Below, piece after piece: positions 56,601 through 64,000 of a stretch of DNA of 64,000 nucleotides. The DNA is from Scilla litardierei. Its lineage: Eukaryota; Streptophyta; Magnoliopsida; Asparagales; Asparagaceae. The stretch is from contig CM061142.1 in assembly GCA_030789695.1 (NCBI GenBank), forward strand, positions 147,395,266 through 147,459,265, in the 5' to 3' direction. The first letter of the stretch is position 1. Each line of letters starts with the position of its first letter. Below the pieces are notes generated by a model. The model was not told the DNA's origin. It made no database searches and saw nothing but the letters and a program-made list of their open reading frames with translations. A program made the translations under genes and the position numbers.

Positions 56601-57562
56601 GACCCCTAGATTTTCCAGAAACGGGAGTTGTTATTTTTTGCTGTTTTTTCTCTATCTTGACGGCTGTAATTTTTCAGATATTTGTAAGTTTTCTGATCTT
56701 TGTTAAACTTTAATATAGTGTTATTAGCATTGCTCTTACTGCTTTCCAATCGCTTGATCATGTTTTTAATGGTCGATTTTGATTTAGATCGCTTTTTAGT
56801 AAATATGTGTGAGTAGTTCCCAAATCTGGGATTTTGGTGGAAACCCCTTCGTGGGCTCTCCCCGATGCGTCCATAGGACTAGGAAATCAATATGGATTAG
56901 GAATCTACCGGTTACGCGGGGTGCTTTCTTGTCATCGGCGGGAAAAAGACCGCCTTTGACCGTTGGGCCAAGGGGGAATAAACTTGGCGGTTGACTCCCT
57001 ATCCATAGCTCACGCCCTTAGCGTAGACATTGAATCCTAGCGCGTGGGAGCGGCAGGACGAGACGTTGGGAGTTATCGTTGCGAGCTTAGTGCTACCGGA
57101 GTCGGTTAGTGTTAATGGACATGGGAATGCCTACTGACCGAACCCGGGAAGTCCGGTGTATCATCCTGGGCACCGACCGGAATATCGGGCCCATGGGACA
57201 CTGGTACCACTTTTAGAGGCAACGTCTCACCATTAGACCCTAATTCCGATCGTTATCCTACCCGTAGGCCGTATCGGCGAGAATCGCACGATAGGGTGGA
57301 AACCGAAGTCCCGGGTTTTCCCTTTATATTGTTTATCCCTTGCATTCTATTTTCTTTGACAACCCATCATCCGATTCGGGCTAGCTCGCCCATGGGGTGA
57401 ATCCAATCCTTCTTGACACAAGCACAACCACGCCTCCCTGAGTTCGACCCCCAAGCCACACTACAACACCGTGCGCTTGCGGTTAAAAATATTTAAATCT
57501 CACGCCCCCAATTCTACATTGCACACATCTGACGCTGCAAAAGCGGGGGACGTCAAGCTTTA

Positions 57563-57580
57563 TGGCGCTGTTGCTGGGGA
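57563..57580 (+). other. primer-binding site of element C (tRNA-Asp, two mismatches)
   Basis: TGGCGCTGTTGCTGGGGA; both differences from the site in A are C to T at CpG positions, as expected from methylated-cytosine decay. Confidence 0.8.
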
Positions 57581-57754
57581 GGCAACGTGCTTGTTATTTT
57601 AGGATTTCATGAACCCTTGAGTCTAGCTCTCATCCCTATCTCGCGATAATTTTCGCATTCTTCTTTTTCCTTTTTATTTTCTTATTTTTATTTTTATTTT
57701 TTATTTTATCTTTTTCTTTCCCACATTTCGCTTCACGGGTGTTTTTTGTTTTTC

Positions 57755-59500
57755 ATGTGCAGGAGTTCAAAAAGTCTCGACGACTTGATCCCAGTTGATC
57801 CGGAGATAAACGCCACCCTAAGGCGTTTGGCCGCCGAGAAGCAAAGAAGAGAGGATCCTGAAACCATGGGGGAGAACACCCCACCTCACAAGTCCATGCT
57901 GGAGTACTCGATGCCATCCATCGAGTCCACCTCTGCCATCCGTCCTCCTGCTATTACGGCGCAAAGCTTCGAGCTTAAGCCGTCTTTGGTGACGTGGATC
58001 CAGCAGGATCAATTTTTGGGTGCACCCATGGAGAGCCCCATTGAACATTTGGACTCCTTCTTGGAGAAATGTGACACCTTCCGGATAAACGGTGTCACAA
58101 CTGAGCGATTCATCTGAAGCTATTCCCCTTCTCTCTGCGAGATAAGGCCAAGCTGTGGCTTAGGGTGAAGGACCCGAACACATTCAACACCCGGGAGAAG
58201 CTTTCAAATGCTTTCCTGACAAAGTTCTTTCCTCCGGGAAAGACCATGAAGCTGAGGAGTGAGATCTCCTACTTCTCATAGGCCAGCCACGAGTCTCTGC
58301 ATGAAGCCTGGACCAGATACAAGGAGATGCAGCGGAGATGTCCCCACCATGAGCTCCCCAAGTGGCAGATCATAAATCTATTCTATAATGGGTTGAGGAA
58401 CGATTTGAAATCTTCCATGGACGCCGCGGTTGGAGGGTCCTTTATGTCAAGAAGTGAAGAAGATGCCGGACAAATTCTAGAAAATATGGCATCAAACAAT
58501 GAGCGGTGGTGTGACGAGAGAGCCACACCTAGATCTGGAGGTATCCACAGGGTCGAGGATGTCAACAAATTATCCAGCAAGTTTGACTTGCTGTCGACCC
58601 AGATCTCCGCATTGATGGTAGGAGCCGGTGGTGCCGGTACGTAATATATTGCCGTGGTGGAAACTGAAGCCATGTGGGACTTTGAAGGTGGTGACACTCA
58701 CCACCATTGGACCAAACTAGCGCACTATTCTACAATCCTACGGGAAATGCGCCGTATCCACCACGGACTAGCTCCAACCTAGCCTACTCTCTAAACAACC
58801 GGAATCATCCCAGCCCTAGCTACCGGGGACCGTATCAGCAGCCGCCACCTCAGCAACAACAACAACAGATATATCAGCCGGCTAGGCCTCAGCAGCAGCA
58901 GTTCCAGCAGCAGCAGCCTCCACAACAGTATCAGTAATATGCCCTCAGGAATCAGCAACCCATTCAGCAGCAATATGACCAGCAGAGGGTCATCTCTCCA
59001 GTTGAGTCCCTCTTGACTCAATACATCGCCAACCAGGAGAAAATAAATTTAAAGCTGGAGATGGGACAGAGAGTCCTCACTGATCAGGTGACCCAGCTGG
59101 GGTTGCAAGTGGCGAACCTTCAGAGGCCGCAGAATCTATTACCGCCACAGCCTGAAGTGAACCCGAGGGGGGTGAATCAGACCTCGGCACTCACGCATGA
59201 GCATGCGAACGTGTCCGCTATCATCTTAAGGAGCGGAACACAAATCCCCACAAGAGTGCCCCCCAAGGAACCGGAAGCACCATTGGTCGTAGAACGAACA
59301 ATTGAAAAATCGAATGACGACGGTGCTTCGTCGCCAAAACAAACAACTCCGGAGGGAGTCCATGAAGAGGAGAAAAAGAAAACCGAGGAAGGGAGCCTCA
59401 GAGTGTTCAAGCCCGTTGTGCCTTTTCCACAATGGCTTGCCCAAGCCAAAATAGACGAGAAATATGGCAACTTCTTTGCCATGGTCAAGGATCTGAGCTT
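57755..59500 (+). pseudogene. element C gag
   Basis: Start ATG at 57755 (MCRSSKSLDDLIPVDPEIN). Same domains as B gag: PMESPIEHLDSFLEKCDTF, FLTKFFPPGKTMKL, YKEMQRRCPHHELPKWQI, NMASNNERWCDERA, a Gln-rich region (58830-58940), and the QEKINLKLEMGQRVLTDQV helix (59035-59090). Frameshift at about 58105, stops at about 58278, 58645 and 58935. The lesions differ from those in B, so both derive from a gag that was once open. Confidence 0.85.
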
Positions 59501-60489
59501 GCAAATCCCCTGCCTCGAAGCTATCGAGACGATTCCCTCCTACGTCAAATTTCTAAAGGATTTGGTGACAAGAGGATCCAGAAAGGAGAAGGTCGTATTA
59601 ACGGCGGAGTGCAGCGTCCTCATCATCGTGCAAATCCGCCCAAGCTTAAAGACCCAGGAAGTTTCTCCATCCCTTGTTCGATTAGGGAAGTGTGAATTCA
59701 GAGAGCGAGCGTCAGTTTGATGCCTCTATCGCTATACAGGAGAATAGGGATGGGAGACTTGGAGCCCACTGGCATGACATTACAGCTTATCGGCCGTTCG
59801 GTCAAATACCCGGTGGGAGTAGTAGATGACCGCCCTGTTGATGTGAGTGGAGTGCAAGTGCCGGTGGATTTTGTGGTGATGGACATGCCGGAAGATAAGT
59901 ACACCCCTATTATCCTTGGGCGGCCTTTCATGGCCACTGCCGGCGTTTTGATAGACGTGAAGAATGGAAAGCTTTCCCTTAACGTCGGTAAAGAAAAAGT
60001 CGAATTCGACTTGGGGTTGTCAATGAAGCACCCAAATCCCCCGGAAGATCCTAGTATCAATGTGCTGGAGCTAGAAGAAGAGAGAGAGCTGTGGAGGCAT
60101 GCTCCTGGGAGATTCTTTCAAGAAATCCTCCCGATAGCTTGGGGAACTCAGAAGAACCAGTCGGCCCGAAGAAGAATGATGTTGCTGAGATAACAGATGC
60201 GACACACGTGATCCCTCCCAGATTCCCAAAAGCTCCTCCTACGAGGAGAAAAGGCAAAGAGCCCATGGGGCTCACCGGAGATGAGATCCGGGTCCTTAAA
60301 CGAGTGGCGGTGGACGCCAATATGAAGGAGAAGCCCCCAGACCCCGTCAACAAAGGGAGGGTGGTCGAGCAAGTTTTCTTGTCGCCACCGACTACACCAA
60401 AAGCTACCAGCCCTGGAGTTAAAGCGATGCCAGACTTTGGGCATCACCCGGATCGCCCACCTTGAACATCATCAACGGGCGTCCAGCTA
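59501..60489 (+). pseudogene. element C aspartic protease and C-terminal tail; active site deleted
   Basis: ILGRPFMATAGVLIDVKNGKLSL and the flap segment are present (59717-60000), but the DLGA catalytic motif found in B is missing: the sequence passes directly from QRA to SVSLMP (about 59700-59725), a deletion of roughly 20 bases. The in-frame TGA before it (59693-59695) is shared with B. The tail (KGKEPMGLTGDEIRVLKRVAV, about 60250-60310) is charged. A frame change near 60100 and another at the end. Confidence 0.8.
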
Positions 60490-60529
60490 ACGACTTTAAA
60501 CAAAAGCGCTTCATGGGAGGTAACCCATG
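60485..60529 (+). other. conserved post-stop hairpin of element C
   Basis: CATGGGAGGTAACCCATG at 60512-60529 directly behind the protease ORF end, preceded by AGCTAACGACTTTAAACAAA. Confidence 0.7.
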
Positions 60530-60662
60530 CTCTAAACCTTTGTTTCCAATTTTTAGGACTATTTTTAACTTTATTTTATCTATTTTAATAAATAAATCCA
60601 GCCGCAAGAACTTCGCTTGAGGGACTTAGGCCATTTGTGCACTTTTACAGAAAACAAGGCCC

Positions 60663-61012
60663 CAACCGATCGGTTGATAACTCAACCCATCGGTTGGGAT
60701 GTATCAGCTGATGGCTGTATCAGTCACTCAACGAACCGATCGGGTGAAGACATGAGAGACCGGTTGGCAGACCGGGTGAACTGGGGGTGAAGTCTCGGGA
60801 AATTTTCAGATTTTGTCAACCGATCGGGTGATGAGAAGCATGAACGGTTGATTGACCGGGTGAACAACACCAAACTCTCGGGAAAATTTGTGGAGCAGCC
60901 AACCGATCGGGTGAGTTATCAACCGACCGGTTTGCCTGTAGCGTCTCTTCAGCTGAAAATCTCGACCAATAAGTCAACCGATCGGGTGACAACTCACCCG
61001 ATCGGTTGGACT
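60663..61012 (+). repeat. internal palindrome array of element C
   Basis: CCAACCGATCGGTTGATAAC, GAACCGATCGGGTG, CAACCGATCGGGTGACAACT and others, ending eight bases before a TATA box. Confidence 0.85.
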
Positions 61013-61018
61013 TAAACC

Positions 61019-61027
61019 CTATAAATA
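61019..61027 (+). promoter_or_regulatory. candidate internal promoter (TATA box) upstream of ORF3, element C
   Basis: CTATAAATAAAC eight bases after the array. About 490 bases before the ORF3 ATG. Confidence 0.5.
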
Positions 61028-61204
61028 AACCCCCACCCCGACCATTCATTTCCTCACCCGATCTCGCAAAACCCGCCATCGTTTCTTCTCCCCTGCTCTC
61101 CCAACGGCCGGAAACCCCCTCCCACGACCTCCACTCCACCTCTAGCCTCTCTCTCCACCTACCCCTTCCATCTCTTCATCGCTCTCTCTCTTTCTCTCTC
61201 TCTA

Positions 61205-61242
<38 letters not shown>

Positions 61243-61515
61243 CCCCCCCCATTTCGCCTCCTCAAGCCCTAATTCCACGACCCCCCCTCCCCGTTTTCGA
61301 ATTTTCGCTGAAGAGAAGTGCCGCGGCTCCACACTCCTTCCGATTACACGGTGTTGGGGTCAACTTCAAGCAAGGAACTCCAATCTCTGCTGGGTAACTT
61401 CGCTCCACTCCTCAAATTTTACTTTTTACCCTAGAATTTCTACTTGCTTGATTGTTTGTGTGTGTATGCTTTTATCATATTCTACACTCATCTGCATCAC
61501 ACTCACGCACCCACT
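61028..61515 (+). other. leader between internal promoter and ORF3, element C
   Basis: C/T-rich, with a long CTCTCT microsatellite at 61186-61240 followed by a C-run. A GTAACTTCG (61392) and later pyrimidine-rich CATCTGCATCAC could be splice signals; not testable here. Confidence 0.5.
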
Positions 61516-63574
61516 ATGGCCCGGGATCGTGATAAGGGGAAGAGTATCATGCGGGAGGAGGAACCATCTCGAAAGAGACGCAAACAAACACGTCCTCCTC
61601 CCAATACACCACGTGCACTATCACTAGCCCCTCCCTCACCTGTTATCCCCCCTCTGGACCCAATGATGGGCCCGCATGGGTATCAATTTCAGAACCAAGA
61701 GCACAAAGACTTCTACCATAGACTTGATGCTCGGGGGCATCTGTCGACCAAGTTTGCCCACACCCAATTGCTTATCGATCTCGATGTCTTCACCGAGGTC
61801 GAGACTCTTTTCGCAAACTTAGGTTGGTTAGCCTTCCTGAACACCACCGTGGTGTCTTACCCATCCCTCACACTAGAATTTCTTTTCTCACTCGTTTGTG
61901 AGTCGGGGTCGATCGTCATTTTCTGGGTGCATAACAAAACCATCCGCACCAACCTGAACACGATCAATAATATATTTGGTTTCCCCATCCTTGGGGACGA
62001 CGCTATCCGACACTACGGGTATCCACCCGAATTTGACGTCGATAACTTTTGGTTCCGCCTCACCCTACTCCCTCTCTATCCCAGAGGTAAGGCCAAGGCC
62101 TCCTCAATCATCCATCCTATATTCTGTCTGGCCCATCGGATCATATCCTCTGTATTTTTCCCCAGGGATGAGTCAGGCACCGTGACCATCTCTGATCTTT
62201 TCATTCTATGGGCCATGACTTTCCCTTTCGTTCGAGACGATGATGGGATTAGCTTTAGGGCCCCTAATGTCCCCGTCCATGCCGGCGACTGGCTTATTTA
62301 CAAGCTCCTCGAGATTAGTCGGGCCGACAAGGGCAAGCTTTGCTGTGGGAGAATAATCACTGTCATTGCTTCTTGTCCCTAATTTAATATCCACATCCCC
62401 CGAGGTCTTCCCGTTGCCGCAGGACCTTCACATCTAGATCTTGATGTCCTGCGGCATATTCATATGATTAAGCCCCGCCCTGATCGTCGTTTCAATTTCA
62501 ACTACGGCCACCCCCCAGCCCCCTACACCATTCTCCCCAACCCCGCTCGCATGACTATTGCTGTAGTGGGAGATTGGACTTTTCCGCCCGATCCCGAGTT
62601 TCTAGCGGGGTTGCGCCTTCCTTTCTTTCCCCCGGACGCACGCAGACCACCTTTCCCTGTCGCCCGCTTAGGCGAGCAGGATATTCCTGCGTCCCGGGGA
62701 GATATCAGGGCTGGCCCGAGTCACACCACCCGTACTCCTGGCCCTATCACTGCTGAGGATCTTTCTGCGGCCATCCCCGGCCTTGTGTCCAGTGCCGGCA
62801 TGACCACTGCCGCCGGCACTACTTCCACATCACTTCTCGGCACCACTTCCGCTTCACGTTAGTCCGCTTCTTTTGGTCACCGCCAGGCCTCAGCTCGTCT
62901 TGCTCTCGAGGCCGAGGTCGCTTCTCTCCGTGCTCTTGCCACGTCCTCTGTCCCCTCGGACCCATCACCGTCCTCCTTTCTCACTCACCCACGTTTCCTT
63001 GCACTTGAGAGGAACGTGGCCGCCATCCTCCGCCTTCTCACTCACGTCCACAGACCACCACCACCCACACCACACCCCTCACCACCACCTTCACCCCCTC
63101 GGCGATCGTCTCCTCCCCCATCACATTCTTCCCCTCCACCATCCCACCCATCCCCACCTCCTTCACCCCCCACCTATGTGATCATCTCCCCCTCCCACAT
63201 CTATTCACATCCACGTATCCACTTCTCCTCTCATGACCACTTTTGTCGCCCCCACACCACCTCCTCCCTCCTCCACCGTCACTGCATATGTGTGTCGCAA
63301 GAAATTACATGTGCGCTCCAGATCTCTCCCACCGCCACCCACTACCGTCACCATCACGTCTTCTTTCCCCATTTCTATCCCTTCTACCACAGCCTTGATC
63401 GCCGTACTTCCAACACCACCCACCTCCACCGACACTCTACCCATCATTCACACCCCCACTGCACCTATTCCTCCACCTCTTTCCCCACTTCTCCGCACAC
63501 CCCCTGCCTCCCCCGACCACCCATCCACACCCTCTTCCGAGGAGGGCGAGGACTCCCCATCTCTTGCTTTTTAA
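61516..63574 (+). pseudogene. element C ORF3, Athila-type protein of unknown function
   Basis: ATG at 61516 (MARDRDKGKSIM), a basic Pro-rich N-terminus, then LFANLGWLAFLNTT, SLTLEFLFSLVCESG, NNIFGFPILGDDAIRHYGYPP, IIHPIFCLAHRII, DLFILWAMTF and KLCCGRIITV. After a nonsense codon (62380-62382, CAA to TAA relative to B) the frame continues with VVGDWTFPPDPEFLAGL and a possible short coiled coil (ARLALEAEVASLRALA), then a Pro/Ser/His-rich tail ending SPSLAF. Further lesions: TAG at 62860 and a frameshift at about 63180-63230. The acidic end SSEEGED is shared with B. Confidence 0.82.
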
Positions 63575-64000
63575 TTTCATTTTGTTTTCTGACCTCCCCC
63601 TTGCATATCTCTGCATTTTCACGATCATATCATCTTGCTAACATTGTCATGTCTAGCTTGGGGGAAGTAAAATTTTTGGTGTGTGCTGTCGTGTGTCGTT
63701 TTTCTTTGTGTATTTGTTTATTTGTCGCTTCGTGTGATTTCTTTTTTTATTTTTATTTTCTGTTTATATTTCGTGTGGTGTGATTTTTATTTTTATTCTT
63801 ATTTTCAGTTCCGTTTGTGTTATTTTCTTGACTTTCTTATCTTTTTGTGTCTGTGCGTATTCTCCCCATATTCATTGCCCTCCCGTATTTAATTCTATTG
63901 CATTGAGGGCAATGCAAGTTTCAGCTTGGGGGAGTCGCACTTCGTGCGTCATTTGTCTCTATTTCTTCGTTATTTGGGTCGTTTTTCTCCGTCTTTTTTC
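63575..64000 (+). other. start of 3' non-coding region of element C
   Basis: T-rich. TAGCTTGGGGGAAG at 63654-63667, preceded by GCTAA...CTAGC. Second module: hairpin TTGCATTGAGGGCAATGCAA at 63898-63917 and AGCTTGGGGGAG at 63923-63934, as in A and B. Confidence 0.75.

Larger units (their letters stand above)
55913..57555 (+). repeat. 5' LTR of element C
   Basis: 1643 bp, TGACGTGCGTTTATA...GGGGGACGTCA. It is the reverse complement of the B LTR type, with the same blocks in opposite orientation. Palindrome array 56160-56582, TATA box at 56590-56600. Confidence 0.88.
55913..64000 (+). mobile_element. Athila-like element C: gag-protease only, truncated by window edge
   Basis: Plus-strand relative of B: 5' LTR 55913-57555, tRNA-Asp primer site, gag, protease, post-stop hairpin, palindromes with TATA, ORF3, start of the 3' region. 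No RT, RNase H or integrase between protease and ORF3, which are under 1.1 kb apart. The 3' LTR and target duplication are outside the window. Confidence 0.88.

Noticed and set aside
61186..61250. Functional significance of the CT-rich microsatellite and C-run
   Set aside because: Common in plant 5' leaders and retrotransposon leaders; not shared in detail with A or B.

Overview
This window is intergenic DNA from a large plant (almost certainly flowering plant) genome. I find no intact host gene. It consists of nested LTR retrotransposons, a LINE remnant and older gypsy debris. Evidence for a plant: Athila-type Ty3/gypsy and Ty1/copia proteins, tRNA-Asp and tRNA-Met primer sites, Tekay/Del-like LTR ends (TGTAACGCCC...GGGCGTGACA), and a captured piece of RHL1, the plant topoisomerase VI accessory subunit.

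Layout. 1-5477: minus-strand SIRE/Maximus-like copia element (G), cut by the window edge. 5697-7782: LINE ORF2 remnant (+). 7783-9028: decayed gypsy RNase H/integrase fragment with an LTR piece (-). 9029-9870: AT-rich and LTR-like debris. From about 9871 to the right edge: a nest inside copia element F (+). Element A (9956-30848, TSD CTCCT) sits in the F LTR; a 10.1-kb coding-free LTR element (LARD, 19575-29679, TSD AGTGG) sits in the right LTR of A. Element E (LTR from 32133) sits in the F gag; element D (from 33661) sits at the very end of the E LTR; element B (37897-48063, TSD GAGAC) sits in ORF3 of D; element C (+, from 55913 past the window end) sits in the right LTR of D.

The most interesting result is how A, B, C and D relate. 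All four have the Athila layout (LTR, PBS, coding module, short leader with palindromes and a TATA box, ORF3, long 3' region, polypurine tract), but the coding module is split. A and D carry only RT-RNase H-integrase (A as an uninterrupted 1173-codon ORF) and have no gag or protease. B and C carry only gag-protease and have no RT or integrase. In A, B and C the sequence on both sides of the module is shared. This looks like a two-component retrotransposon in which each half needs the other.

A second theme is promoter architecture. Every recognisable LTR promoter here except that of the LARD, in both copia and gypsy elements, has a dense array of 12-14-bp CG-containing palindromes directly upstream of a TATA box, with a family-specific palindrome (CACCCGATCGGGTG, CACTCGGCCGAGTG, TACTCG-N2-CGAGTA, ACAGTCGACTGT). 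In A, B, C and D the same array-plus-TATA unit recurs inside the element just upstream of ORF3, suggesting a second, internal promoter. The D LTR also holds five consecutive stem-loops with a near-invariant loop (CCAATCTCTTGCAAA) and different stems, and the LARD LTRs carry a transduplicated, frameshifted RHL1 fragment. Family names rest on recognition of motifs by eye; no database search was possible.
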